Positions 1 through 7,806 are shown, counted from the stretch's first letter. The stretch: 48,955 nt of DNA from Christensenella sp. UBA5327 (GCA_002411105.1 DHQX01000023.1:1-48955), one strand, 5' to 3'. The notes: a model not told the origin generated them from the letters alone. Program-made: numbers and translations.

Positions 1-2
1 CA

Positions 3-1301
3 AGGATCGGGGGGCAGGTCACCTTTCTGGATTTGAAGCAGCGCTTTGACCAAAGCCCCGCCCCCTACGCCAGCCAGGTGGAGGGGATGAAGATGAACCT
101 GTGCTTGCGCATTTTTGATGCGCAGATGGAGCAGATGGGGATTTGCGTGGTTGTCATTGAAATCAGCGCCCTGCAGGAGATGTTTTCCGAAGGTGAAAAA
201 TACCACGGCTTCTCGTGGAGCATTTTGTCAGGGGATGGGGAGTTTTTAATCGGCGGCGGGGAGCAGCCATTGATTGGCCCCTCGGCTGCATCCATCAGCC
301 CCCCTGATGAGAACGCGCATTTGCTATGCCACCAGTCTGCCAGCGGGTTTGGCCTGCAAACCCATATATGTGTTGATAAAAACAACATCTATTTGCTGTT
401 GCAGCCAACCATCATGGCGCTGATTGTCACGATGGTGATTGTTCTATCGCTTATTGTGCTGTTGATTCTGGCAGCCGGACGCCGATTTACCCGCCCCTTT
501 GAAAGAATGACGGCAGAGATCAGCACCTTTGGGCGGGAGAACCTCTCCGCCCGCATGCAGGATTTTCCGATTGATGAGTTTCACCAGATCAGCGTCGCAT
601 TCAACAAGATGGCCACCCGCATTGATCATCTCATCACCCAGGTGTATGAAAAACAAATTCTGGCGACGCGCTCGCAGGTTAAATTTTTGCAGGCACAAAT
701 CAACCCCCATTTTCAGTTCAATGTCCTCTCCATGCTTAGCCTGACCGCCAAAAAAGCGGGCAACGAGGACCTATATGCCTATCTCCATGCCTTTTCCAAG
801 TTAATTCAGGGAAAAATCTTCCGCGACCGGGAAATCAAAATCCCTGTTCGAGGCGAATTGGAGCTGGTGAACTTCTATCTCCAGCTTCAAAAAGGGCGTT
901 TCCAAGAGGCACTGGATTACGAAATCCATTGCAGTGAGGAGAGGCTGCTGGATTGCCTCATCCCCAAGCTGCTCATTGAGCCGCTGGTTGAAAACGCAGT
1001 GGCCCACGGGCTTGAGCCAAAGGGCGGGCAGGGGAAAATCGATATTCATATAGATTCCCGGGATGACAAGCTGGTCATCAGCGTATCGGATAATGGCGTG
1101 GGCTTTGATTCCCAGTGCATCGAAACAGCCTCTCCCCGCGAGGGCTCCTCCCATACGCACACCAGCCTTGCCAATACCAGAAGGCTGCTGGACATTTTGT
1201 ATCAGGACAATTTTGAGATGACCATCAACGGCCAGAAGGACCGGGGGACGCATATCGCCATCGCGATCCCCATGGAGGAGCAGAAGCAATGTGGACAGTG
1301 A
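3..1301 (+). CDS. YesM-type sensor histidine kinase (5' partial)
   Basis: The frame is open to the left edge, so the gene starts upstream and the TTG at 33 is not a convincing start. The visible part holds the end of an extracellular sensor domain, one membrane segment (about residues 135-158 of the visible protein), a HAMP linker, a His_kinase domain with INPHFQFN (phospho-acceptor His236), and an HATPase domain with N-box PLVENAVAHG and G1 box DNGVGF. This is the LytS/YesM class of membrane kinases, which phosphorylate a YesN-type regulator. The second glycine box is degenerate: SSHTHTSLANTRRLL stands where family members usually have a GxGL motif. The next gene, its likely partner, overlaps the 3' end by 13 bases. 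Confidence 0.9.
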   Translation, partial: RIGGQVTFLDLKQRFDQSPAPYASQVEGMKMNLCLRIFDAQMEQMGICVVVIEISALQEMFSEGEKYHGFSWSILSGDGEFLIGGGEQPLIGPSAASISPPDENAHLLCHQSASGFGLQTHICVDKNNIYLLLQPTIMALIVTMVIVLSLIVLLILAAGRRFTRPFERMTAEISTFGRENLSARMQDFPIDEFHQISVAFNKMATRIDHLITQVYEKQILATRSQVKFLQAQINPHFQFNVLSMLSLTAKKAGNEDLYAYLHAFSKLIQGKIFRDREIKIPVRGELELVNFYLQLQKGRFQEALDYEIHCSEERLLDCLIPKLLIEPLVENAVAHGLEPKGGQGKIDIHIDSRDDKLVISVSDNGVGFDSQCIETASPREGSSHTHTSLANTRRLLDILYQDNFEMTINGQKDRGTHIAIAIPMEEQKQCGQ

Positions 1302-2044
1302 TGCTGGCAGAGGATGAATCCTACATGCGCGAAGCGCTCATGCAGATGATTCCATGGCGTGAGCTGGGCTGTAACATCACCGGCATTTACCCTGACGGCA
1401 AAGCGCTGATTGAGGCCATGGAAAACGGCCATCCTGACATTGTCATTACGGATATCCGAATGCCGGAAATGGATGGGCTGGAGGTTTGCCGCTACCTGTA
1501 TGAACGCTGCCCTGAAGCGCAGGTGATCATTCTCAGCGCCTATTCGGATTTCTCTTATGCCCAGCAGGCGCTGCGCTATGGTGCCTGCGAATATGTCCTG
1601 AAAATTGATGTTCTGGAGGAGCTTCCCCGGGCGATCGGGAAAGCAAAAGACACGCTTGTGCTTCAAAACAGCAACATACAGAACGATTTTCCCGCGCAGG
1701 CAGGCGTGGGCAGTGTGGATGCGCTGTATGATAAAATGGTGCACCATGTGGCCTGCAACTATCGTACAAACATCACCTTGACCTCAATCGCCGAAGCCCT
1801 GCATGCCAACCCCAGTTACTTGAGCAGGCTGTATAAGTGTTACAGTGGCATCAATCTTTTTGATGACATCCTGCGCCGGCGCATTGACAAGGCGAAGGAG
1901 TGTCTGCTTGCATCCAATTGGCGGATTCACGAAGTGGCCAACTATGTAGGGTTTGATGACCCGGGGTATTTTTCCAGAGTGTTCAAAAAGAAGACCGGAT
2001 TATCGCCAAAGGAGTTCAAACATGCCAGAGAGAGCAATGCGTAA
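1289..2044 (+). CDS. YesN-type response regulator (REC + AraC HTH), compact
   Basis: An N-terminal receiver domain has acidic pocket residues E8/D9, phospho-acceptor Asp55 in VITDIRMPEMDG, Ser83 and Lys105. A C-terminal AraC-type double helix-turn-helix covers about residues 150-248 (IAEALHANPSYLSRLY and VANYVGFDDPGYFSRVFKK). At 251 residues it is about half the length of typical YesN proteins, because the long middle region is missing and REC is joined almost directly to the DNA-binding domain. The residue after Lys105 is Ile, where Pro is usual. The ATG at 1289 overlaps the kinase gene, so the two form an operon and a kinase/regulator pair. The target is probably the adjacent binding-protein gene or sugar uptake genes outside the window (inference). 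Confidence 0.93.
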   Translation: MWTVMLAEDESYMREALMQMIPWRELGCNITGIYPDGKALIEAMENGHPDIVITDIRMPEMDGLEVCRYLYERCPEAQVIILSAYSDFSYAQQALRYGACEYVLKIDVLEELPRAIGKAKDTLVLQNSNIQNDFPAQAGVGSVDALYDKMVHHVACNYRTNITLTSIAEALHANPSYLSRLYKCYSGINLFDDILRRRIDKAKECLLASNWRIHEVANYVGFDDPGYFSRVFKKKTGLSPKEFKHARESNA

Positions 2045-3320
2045 GCTGATGAGCCTTTTCCTGGTGCTGGGCGCTTGCGTGCTATTGAGCGCCTGCTCAA
2101 AGGAGGCGGGTTTGCCAACTGAGATCACGCTGATTCACGGCTGGGGCAGCACCGAAAATGACCATGTGGTGATGCGTGAAATATACGGAAACTTTGCAAA
2201 GGAAAACCCCGATATCCGTTTGAACCTGATCTCTATGCCCACCAGCACCGAGGCCATCAGCAAGGTGGAGGACATGGTGATGGTGGGGAAAATACCAGAC
2301 ATCCTCTTTCTGGGCGGCGGCAAAAAAAACACCCTGTACGAGCACATGGCGAAAAAGCACCTGGCCTTGGATATGATGCCCTTTCTTGAGCAGGATCCGG
2401 CCTTTTTGAAGAACATATCGCCCACCAATTTAAAGTATTGGACAACTGAAAACGGCGCTTTGTACAACATCTCAGATGTGCTCTCGCTCAGCGGTGGCTA
2501 TTGGTATGATGTTGATATCCTGGCTGCGGCAGGCTTCAACCAGGCACCAAGCACCTGGGAGGGTTTTGTGGAAATGTGCAGGGCCATCAACACATGGGCG
2601 CTGCATGAGAAGAAGGACATCAAAGCACTTCAGCCCTCCTCTGAGGGATATCTCTACTTTTTGGGGCATCTGTTGGCTGATCATGATCCCGGGTTTCCAA
2701 GCCGCCACACAACGCCTGATGACGCGCAAATATTGCGCGCATTTGAAGCCCTCGAAGCGCTGTATGATCAGTCTTTTTCTGGAAACGGGCACTACAGCTA
2801 TCTGGATGAAACAAGCTTGTTCAACCAGGGGAAACTGGCCATCTCCATCAATGGGGTGTGGGGGGCCCCCATGATTCATCCCAAGAAAAATGTGGCCTAC
2901 GCACTGATCCCTTTTTCAGAAGGCAGCCTGTCCTGCATCTCCTCCGGCCAGGGATTTTTGCTGGGGAAAACCGGAGACCCCGTTCGTGAACAGGCGAGCG
3001 TGCGTTTCTTAAAGTACATGCTCAGCCCTCAGGTGCAGGAGCGCATTTTGAAGCAGACACAGCAGGTGCCGGCTAACCCAAACATCGATATCAAAAAATA
3101 CGCCGACAGCTTCCCAAGGTTCTACCAGGCCGTTGAGACGGTTCAAAGCGCCGGGCAATCCATTGAAATTCCCAACCTGCTCTGGAGTGATCAACAGTTC
3201 GATCTGATCTTGAACCAGGTGTTCAGTGTGTTGTCAGGAGAAATGGACAAGCAGGACTTTCTGGATTTATTTCATCAGGCGGCCAGGCAGCGTGAGATGG
3301 CAAGTGGCGATGCGAATTGA
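2022..3320 (+). CDS. Extracellular solute-binding lipoprotein (family 1, sugar ABC type)
   Basis: The ATG at 2022 is chosen because AAAGGAG (2008-2014) lies seven bases upstream; a second ATG at 2037 is possible. The product is 432 residues with a lipoprotein signal peptide and lipobox LLSAC (Cys25), followed by a family 1 solute-binding fold (ITLIHGWGSTENDHV, DILFLGGG, AISINGVWGAPMI, QGFLLGKTGDP, FLKYMLSPQVQERIL). Such proteins capture sugars or oligosaccharides outside the membrane. The gene overlaps the end of the response-regulator gene by 23 bases, so it is co-transcribed with the two-component system. No permease or ATPase gene follows. It may serve a transporter encoded elsewhere or act as the ligand-sensing partner of the kinase (inference). 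Confidence 0.9.
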   Translation: MPERAMRKLMSLFLVLGACVLLSACSKEAGLPTEITLIHGWGSTENDHVVMREIYGNFAKENPDIRLNLISMPTSTEAISKVEDMVMVGKIPDILFLGGGKKNTLYEHMAKKHLALDMMPFLEQDPAFLKNISPTNLKYWTTENGALYNISDVLSLSGGYWYDVDILAAAGFNQAPSTWEGFVEMCRAINTWALHEKKDIKALQPSSEGYLYFLGHLLADHDPGFPSRHTTPDDAQILRAFEALEALYDQSFSGNGHYSYLDETSLFNQGKLAISINGVWGAPMIHPKKNVAYALIPFSEGSLSCISSGQGFLLGKTGDPVREQASVRFLKYMLSPQVQERILKQTQQVPANPNIDIKKYADSFPRFYQAVETVQSAGQSIEIPNLLWSDQQFDLILNQVFSVLSGEMDKQDFLDLFHQAARQREMASGDAN

Positions 3321-3483
3321 TGGGCTGGTCAAACTGGCGGGACAGCGTACGCTGCTGTGATGCGTGCCAGAAAGCGTCAAAGCATCGCCAACGAAATCGG
3401 ATAAATTGCAGGCGAGGAAGGGAGCCATGCCGGCCCCATCGGCTTATCTGCCATATGCCAGCGGCCTGGTTTGGGTCCTCATC

Positions 3484-3514
3484 AAAAACCCCCGGCTGGT
3501 TTCCCGGCCGGGGG
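3484..3514 (-). terminator. Rho-independent terminator of the oxidoreductase operon
   Basis: An inverted repeat CCCCCGGC / GCCGGGGG (8 bp stem, 10-base loop) is followed on the minus strand by a T5 tract (AAAAA at 3484-3488 on the plus strand). It lies 30 bases past the stop codon of the minus-strand oxidoreductase gene. The rest of 3321-3543 shows no convincing gene. Confidence 0.8.
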
Positions 3515-3543
3515 TGCAAGGCGCTGAATGGATGGGGGCCCGC

Positions 3544-4500
3544 TCATTCCCCGCTGCCCATCATCAGGACAGCGCTGCCAACCTTGCGCCCGCTGTCGAC
3601 CAATTCATGGGCCTTGATGATGTCTTCAAAGGCGAAGCGCTGCTGGATGACCGGCTTGAGCTTGCCTGCTTTGAACCATTCGGCCAGCGTTTGCATGTGC
3701 GCCGCTGTTTCCTTGGATACCGTGGTTCCGCCGACGGTAGCGGATTGTCCGCCGGGCTTGAGGGCTGCCTGCGCCAACTTCCCGGGCAGTTTGCCCACCG
3801 CGTCCAGCACCAGGTCGAATGCCGCAGCCGGCAGCGTGAAACCCGGCGCGTCATAGGCCAGAAAGTTGTCCGCGCCCAGGGAGGTGACCAGCTCCCGGTT
3901 CTTTCCGCTGGCCACCGCGGTGACTGTCATGCCCTGGATGTTGGCGATCTGCACCGCCATGCTGCCCACCGCGCCTGAAGCGCCGTAGATGAGCGCCTTT
4001 TTCCCTGGCGCTGCCCCGGCCTTCTCCAGGAAGAAGAGCGCGGTGGCGCCGCCAAAGACCAGGCTGACCAGGTCACCTGCGTCCGCGCCTTGCGGCATCC
4101 GGGCGATGGCGCTGTCCTGGGGCACCGCGGCGTAGCGGGCGTGGCCGCCAAAGCTCATTCCCGGTGTGGCGCCAAAGACCCGGTCTCCGATCCTAAAAGC
4201 AGTGGCGCCCTCCCCCAGGGCAACAACGGTGCCCGCGTAGACCGTGCCCAGGATGGGCTTGCGCAGGCGCCTGACGCCCAACACCAGGCGCATCAGGGTT
4301 CTCATGGGCTGCGCCACCTGCAGGCCACGGGCACGGGCATCCCCGGCGTTGACCGCGCTGGCTTCCACTTTGACCAAGACCATGCCGGGCCCACAGGCCG
4401 GCAGGGGGACTTCTTTGAACTCAATCACTTCCGGCCCGCCGTAGCGCGTGGCCAGGGCTGCCTGCATCAGGCGGGGCAAAGCATCGGCTTTGCTTTTCAT
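3544..4500 (-). CDS. NAD(P)H-dependent oxidoreductase, MDR family, quinone-oxidoreductase type
   Basis: This 318-residue protein has an N-terminal GroES-like domain (MQAALATRYGGPEVIEFKEVPLP, VEASAVNAGDARARG) and a Rossmann domain with nucleotide-binding loop YGASGAVGSMAVQ (about residues 172-184). The Cys and His ligands of zinc alcohol dehydrogenases are absent, which fits the zinc-free quinone reductase/enoyl reductase branch. It would reduce enones, quinones or similar reactive compounds with NADPH in the cytoplasm; the real substrate is unknown. The start is supported by AAAGGGG nine bases upstream. It is the last gene of a three-gene minus-strand operon, 14 bases after the XRE regulator, and ends in a clear terminator. 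Confidence 0.88.
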   Translation of the reverse strand: MKSKADALPRLMQAALATRYGGPEVIEFKEVPLPACGPGMVLVKVEASAVNAGDARARGLQVAQPMRTLMRLVLGVRRLRKPILGTVYAGTVVALGEGATAFRIGDRVFGATPGMSFGGHARYAAVPQDSAIARMPQGADAGDLVSLVFGGATALFFLEKAGAAPGKKALIYGASGAVGSMAVQIANIQGMTVTAVASGKNRELVTSLGADNFLAYDAPGFTLPAAAFDLVLDAVGKLPGKLAQAALKPGGQSATVGGTTVSKETAAHMQTLAEWFKAGKLKPVIQQRFAFEDIIKAHELVDSGRKVGSAVLMMGSGE

Positions 4501-4514
4501 GGTTTATTCCCCTT

Positions 4515-4736
4515 TCATTCTTCTTCCGGCATGGAAAACACATCTTCCAGCGGCTTGTCAAAGACCTTGGCGATGGCAAAGGCCAGCTCCAGGGTGGGTG
4601 AGTATTTGCCGTTCTCCACCGCCAGGATGGTCTGGCGGGTGACGCCCACCCGGTCAGCCAGCTGCTGCTGGGTCATTTCCCCGGTCATGAAGCGCAGGGT
4701 GCGGATGGTATTGGTGACGCGGGTTTTTTTCGCCAT
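4515..4736 (-). CDS. XRE/Cro-family transcriptional regulator, YozG-like
   Basis: This 73-residue protein is essentially one helix-turn-helix (TQQQLADRVGVTRQTILAVENGKYSPTLELAFAIAKVFDKPLEDVF), as in the small YozG-type regulators common in Firmicutes. The ATG at 4736 is preferred because AAAGGGGG lies at proper spacing. A GTG at 4742 overlaps the stop codon of the upstream gene (GTGA) but is too close to that site. It lies between a multi-pass membrane protein and an oxidoreductase, and the HTH plus small membrane protein pairing is frequent in this group. It probably represses its own operon, perhaps through the dyad at 5231-5262 (inference). Confidence 0.88.
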   Translation of the reverse strand: MAKKTRVTNTIRTLRFMTGEMTQQQLADRVGVTRQTILAVENGKYSPTLELAFAIAKVFDKPLEDVFSMPEEE

Positions 4737-4738
4737 GC

Positions 4739-5179
4739 TCACAGCCCCCTTTCATAGCCGACCAGGTAGGTGAGCCACATGGCCAGCCCGGACAGCAGCA
4801 CCATAAAGGCCAGGGCATGGAAGAAGGTTTGCAGGCCCAGGCCCGAAGCCAGCAAAACCGCGGACACGAGGAACCCCAGGGAGAAAACCAGGCCAAAGGC
4901 CTTCATGGCAAAGCCTTCGATGTGGCGGTCGCGCTCATCGGTTTTTTCCTCAAAGCCCTGGCCGCCCTGGCGTTTTTCATACAGCATGACCAGGATGACG
5001 CTGAGGATGTTCAGCACCAGAAAGCCCAGGACCAGCACCAGGAAATAGACACCCCAGGCGCGGGCCAGCTCCTCGCCGGTCAGGCTGATCACCCGGGGAC
5101 GGTTCCAGAAATAGGTCAGGATGAACCAGACCAGGTTGGTGAGAGCGGAGAGAATGGCTGCCTTTGAACGGTTGTGCAT
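4739..5179 (-). CDS. Small multi-pass membrane protein paired with XRE regulator
   Basis: The ATG at 5179 is chosen because AAGGAGGACCAC stands directly upstream; the frame is open further upstream but without a ribosome site. The 146-residue product has four hydrophobic segments (about residues 9-23, 44-66, 90-112 and 117-138), with a charged loop RQGGQGFEEKTDERDRHIEGFA between the second and third. The loop and topology resemble the DUF2178-like proteins that accompany YozG-type regulators, but this is a resemblance only. Function is unknown; a signal-sensing or regulator-tethering role is possible. It is the first gene of the operon. Confidence 0.75.
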   Translation of the reverse strand: MHNRSKAAILSALTNLVWFILTYFWNRPRVISLTGEELARAWGVYFLVLVLGFLVLNILSVILVMLYEKRQGGQGFEEKTDERDRHIEGFAMKAFGLVFSLGFLVSAVLLASGLGLQTFFHALAFMVLLSGLAMWLTYLVGYERGL

Positions 5180-5230
5180 GTGGTCCTCCTTGCGCCTGTC
5201 GGCGGCTTTTTCATCGTTCCTTTTGTGTAT

Positions 5231-5262
5231 CAAAATCTTCAAACATGGTGTTAAAGATTTTG
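5231..5262. promoter_or_regulatory. Candidate operator: 9-bp perfect dyad in leader of XRE operon
   Basis: CAAAATCTT and AAGATTTTG form a perfect inverted repeat with a 14-base spacer. It overlaps the expected transcription start of the minus-strand operon, just downstream of the -10 at 5268-5273. The position fits repressor binding; an RNA hairpin in the 5' leader is the alternative. Confidence 0.5.
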
Positions 5263-5267
5263 TACAC

Positions 5268-5297
5268 ACCATATCATACCCGCCTTTTTAATGTCAA
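5268..5297 (-). promoter_or_regulatory. Sigma-A promoter of the membrane protein/XRE/MDR operon
   Basis: On the minus strand TTGACA (5292-5297) is followed after 18 bases by TATGGT (5268-5273), with an extended TG one base upstream of the -10. It lies about 90 bases before the first start codon, in an AT-rich stretch. Confidence 0.6.
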
Positions 5298-5360
5298 ACA
5301 TATTTAACGCGGAATATGGAAAATTTTACAATTATGTGACTAAGCGCATGAAAAGACCTC

Positions 5361-5389
5361 TTGACAGGGCGCAGCGGCAGGTCTATTCT
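5361..5389 (+). promoter_or_regulatory. Sigma-A promoter of the marR operon
   Basis: TTGACA (5361-5366), a 17-base spacer and TATTCT (5384-5389) form a near-consensus promoter. The expected start of transcription falls inside the palindrome at 5391-5414, so a bound repressor would block initiation. Confidence 0.85.
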
Positions 5390-5390
5390 C

Positions 5391-5414
5391 ATATAGGTAA
5401 CACATTACCTATAT
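5391..5414. promoter_or_regulatory. Palindromic operator, probable MarR autoregulation site
   Basis: ATATAGGTAA, spacer CACA, TTACCTATAT: a perfect 10-bp inverted repeat starting two bases after the -10 hexamer and ending 15 bases before the marR start codon. Size and symmetry fit a dimeric MarR protein. Binding by this particular regulator is inferred from position. Confidence 0.8.
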
Positions 5415-5429
5415 GCCGGAGGCGCAGCC

Positions 5430-5927
5430 ATGACACAAAAACCAGCCGTTTCCCAGCCCGAAGCCGCGATGGTGGACCCGGCAGGCATTGATGACCGCTA
5501 TTTCCTGTTCACCATGCTGAGCACCCTGGCCAACCGCATGCAGGCCTTCGGGGACACGGTGTTTGAGGAACTGACCTGGAAGCAGTGGTTTGCGCTGCTG
5601 GGCACCAGCGTCTTTCAGTCTGCTCCCTCGGTCTCCCAGGTGGCGGGCTTTGTGGGCACTTCCCGCCAGAACATGAAGCAGCTGCTGCTGCGCCTGCAGG
5701 ATGCCGGCTTGATCCGCCTGGAAAATGACGCGGCGGATCAGCGGCGGACCCTGGTGCGCCAGACGCCGGCCGCGATGGAGTTTGAGCTGCGCTACCGGGA
5801 GCGCAGCGCGGGGCTGATGGAGGATTTTTTTTCAGGCATCGCGGCTGAGGACCTGGCCGCGGCCCGGCGGGTGCTGGCCCAATTGGACGGCAACCTGCGG
5901 ATGATGGCGGAAAGGAAGAAGCCATGA
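5430..5927 (+). CDS. MarR-family transcriptional regulator
   Basis: This 165-residue protein has a winged helix-turn-helix (about residues 65-115: SVSQVAGFVGTSRQNMKQLLLRLQDAGLIRLENDAADQRRTLV) flanked by helices for dimerisation, the usual MarR layout. The ATG at 5430 follows GGAGG at seven bases. MarR repressors are released from DNA by small phenolic ligands or thiol oxidation. No Cys is seen in this protein, so thiol sensing is unlikely. The stop codon overlaps the next start (ATGA), which couples it to an iron-sulfur flavoprotein. The perfect palindrome over its own transcription start suggests autorepression together with the flavoprotein genes. Confidence 0.92.
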   Translation: MTQKPAVSQPEAAMVDPAGIDDRYFLFTMLSTLANRMQAFGDTVFEELTWKQWFALLGTSVFQSAPSVSQVAGFVGTSRQNMKQLLLRLQDAGLIRLENDAADQRRTLVRQTPAAMEFELRYRERSAGLMEDFFSGIAAEDLAAARRVLAQLDGNLRMMAERKKP

Positions 5928-6460
5928 ACCTGATCATCACCGATGAAAGCCACCCCGGCCCAGGGCTGTCCCTGCAAAAGGCCCTGACCGAGCTGGAGGG
6001 GCAGACCCTCTGCCTGGCTGCGGACAAGCTGGACATCCGTCCCTGCAGCGCCTGCGGCAGCTGCAGCGGCAAAACCTATGGCCGCTGTGTGATCCCGGAC
6101 GACATGCAAAAAGTGTTGCCCCTGATTGTGCGCTGCCAGAGGCTGGTGCTGGTGGGCCCGGTGGTCTTTGGCGGCCCGGGCTTTCACATCAAAAAAGTCA
6201 TCGACCGCATGGCGTCTGTGGGCGATCCGCGGTATGGCCTGAAGCATGGGGAGTTGGTCAAGGGCATGGCTGGGGAAGGATTCCGCTATTACCTGGTTGG
6301 TGTTGGTGATGGCTTAAGCACAGCCGAGCAGGAGGCCTTCCGCTATTTGCACAGGGAGAACAGCCACATCATGGGCAGGGAAGGCCGGGCCTTTCTGCTG
6401 GGGGCGTGGGCAAGCGATGACGCAATGGCCAAGGTGGCGGAGGAGATCGCCCATGGATAA
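5924..6460 (+). CDS. Iron-sulfur flavoprotein / NADPH-dependent FMN reductase family
   Basis: This 178-residue flavodoxin-fold protein has Cys41, Cys44, Cys47 and Cys55 in the spacing CX2CX2CX7C (PCSACGSCSGKTYGRC). That is the compact motif that holds a [4Fe-4S] cluster in archaeal and clostridial iron-sulfur flavoproteins, which also carry FMN and shuttle electrons to oxidants such as quinones, peroxide or nitro compounds. FMN-binding surface motifs follow (VLVGPVVFGGPGFHIKKVIDR). It overlaps the marR stop by four bases and the next gene by eight. The setting under a MarR regulator suggests detoxification of redox-active compounds (inference). Confidence 0.85.
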   Translation: MNLIITDESHPGPGLSLQKALTELEGQTLCLAADKLDIRPCSACGSCSGKTYGRCVIPDDMQKVLPLIVRCQRLVLVGPVVFGGPGFHIKKVIDRMASVGDPRYGLKHGELVKGMAGEGFRYYLVGVGDGLSTAEQEAFRYLHRENSHIMGREGRAFLLGAWASDDAMAKVAEEIAHG

Positions 6461-7106
6461 GGCCAACAGGCTCCTGCTGCTGTGCGCCAGCCCGCGCAAG
6501 CAGGGCACCAGCGCCATGCTGCTCAGGCGCATCCAAAAAAGCGCGGGCGGGGACCTGGTTTTCCTGCCCCAGCAGGGGGATTTCACGGAGGTCCTGGCCG
6601 CCATGCGCCGGGCGGACAGCATGGTCATCTCAGGGCCATGCTATGTGAATAGCTATCCGGCCAGGCTCTACCAGCTGGTGGAGGCCGCGGCGCGGGAAGG
6701 CGGGTTTGCCGGGCAGAAGCTCTACGGCATCATCAACGGAGGCATGCCCTATACCCATACCCACCGGCACGGCCTGGACATGCTGTCCCTGTTCGCCGGG
6801 GGCTGTGCCCTCACCTGGCAGGGCGGGTTTGTGCTGGGCGGCGGGGCGATGCTGGATGGCAAAGAGCTGGAAAAGCACCTGAGCCGGCGGAGGCTTGTGC
6901 CGGCTTTTGACCGTTTTATTCAGCATATCAAGGCTGGGAGCCCTTCCCCGGACAACCTGTATGAGGATGCCCAGAAGCCCTTGGGCAGGCTGTTGACCCT
7001 GCTGATGGCCAAGCTGCTGACCCGCATGGCCGAAAAGCGCATCCGCCAGCATGGCCATGACCCGAACGCGCCCAACGCATACCTCAGGGATCGGCCACCG
7101 ACATGA
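6453..7106 (+). CDS. Flavodoxin-fold NAD(P)H-dependent oxidoreductase
   Basis: The ATG at 6453 follows GGAGGAG and overlaps the previous gene by eight bases; the open frame further upstream lies inside that gene. The 217-residue product has an N-terminal flavin phosphate loop (LLCASPRKQGTSAMLL) and the motif MVISGPCYVNSYPARLYQLVEAAA, as in the NADPH-dependent FMN reductase family. The C-terminal third (about residues 150-217) is basic and helical and has no clear match. It lacks the Cys cluster of its neighbour. The two may form an electron-transfer pair (inference from overlap). Confidence 0.78.
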   Translation: MDKANRLLLLCASPRKQGTSAMLLRRIQKSAGGDLVFLPQQGDFTEVLAAMRRADSMVISGPCYVNSYPARLYQLVEAAAREGGFAGQKLYGIINGGMPYTHTHRHGLDMLSLFAGGCALTWQGGFVLGGGAMLDGKELEKHLSRRRLVPAFDRFIQHIKAGSPSPDNLYEDAQKPLGRLLTLLMAKLLTRMAEKRIRQHGHDPNAPNAYLRDRPPT

Positions 7107-7173
7107 TCGCCGGGCCACCCGGGGGATCAAGGCCCTGTCCGCTTTTTGAACCCGAGAAAGGATGGTTTGCCGG

Positions 7174-7806
7174 ATGAAAGGCAGGAAATCCGCCGCTGCG
7201 TTCTGGAACGCCCGCGCCCAGAGCTATGACCGCCGCCTCAGCGCACTGCCAGCCGCCTACCGGGACCTCCTGCCCCGCTGCCGGGCGCTGCTGAAGCGCT
7301 CCGACAGGCTGCTGGACCTGGGCTGCGGCAGCGGCCAGGCGGCCTGTGTGCTGGCGGGCGCTGTCCGGTCCGTTCAGGCCTGCGACCTGGCCCCCAACAT
7401 GCTGGACATCGCGGCAGCGCACGCCCGGGAACGGGATATACCCAACATCACCTTCAGCCTGCAGGACGCTGCTGCGCTGGATTTCGCCGATGAAGCCTTT
7501 GACGCGGCGCTGTCCCTGGCGGTTGTGCACCTGATGGATCATCCGGACCAGGCCATGGCGGAGCTGCGCAGGGTGATCAGGCCCGGTGGGCTGCTCTTCC
7601 TCTCGGCCTACCTGGCCGGCCAGTCCGCCCTCAGCCGGGCGGGAAACGCCCTGATGAGCCTGGGCGGCTACCGTGACCCCCAGCGCTGGAACGCGGGCAG
7701 CTTCCGGGGCTTTGTGGAGGGGCAGGGATTCCACATTCAGGACAGCGTTCTCTATCCGATGTTCCCCATTCCAATGCAGTTTTATATCTGCCGCAAATCC
7801 GGCTGA
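7174..7806 (+). CDS. Class I SAM-dependent methyltransferase
   Basis: This 210-residue protein begins with the typical FWNARAQSYDRR helix. It carries SAM motif I LLDLGCGSGQAA (about residues 46-57), an acidic residue at the end of strand two (CDLAPNMLDIA), and the post-motif region ALDFADEAFDAALSLAVVHLMDHP, as in the Methyltransf_11/UbiE-like group. The substrate is unknown. The ATG at 7174 is preferred over the in-frame ATG at 7162 because AAAGGA then has proper spacing. It follows the flavoprotein genes by 67 bases on the same strand and may belong to the same transcript. Confidence 0.87.
   Translation: MKGRKSAAAFWNARAQSYDRRLSALPAAYRDLLPRCRALLKRSDRLLDLGCGSGQAACVLAGAVRSVQACDLAPNMLDIAAAHARERDIPNITFSLQDAAALDFADEAFDAALSLAVVHLMDHPDQAMAELRRVIRPGGLLFLSAYLAGQSALSRAGNALMSLGGYRDPQRWNAGSFRGFVEGQGFHIQDSVLYPMFPIPMQFYICRKSG

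Noticed and set aside
3317..3978. Two overlapping plus-strand open frames after the binding lipoprotein
   Set aside because: Both run antisense into the MDR oxidoreductase gene and across its terminator; products are Arg/Cys-rich and unlike any family.
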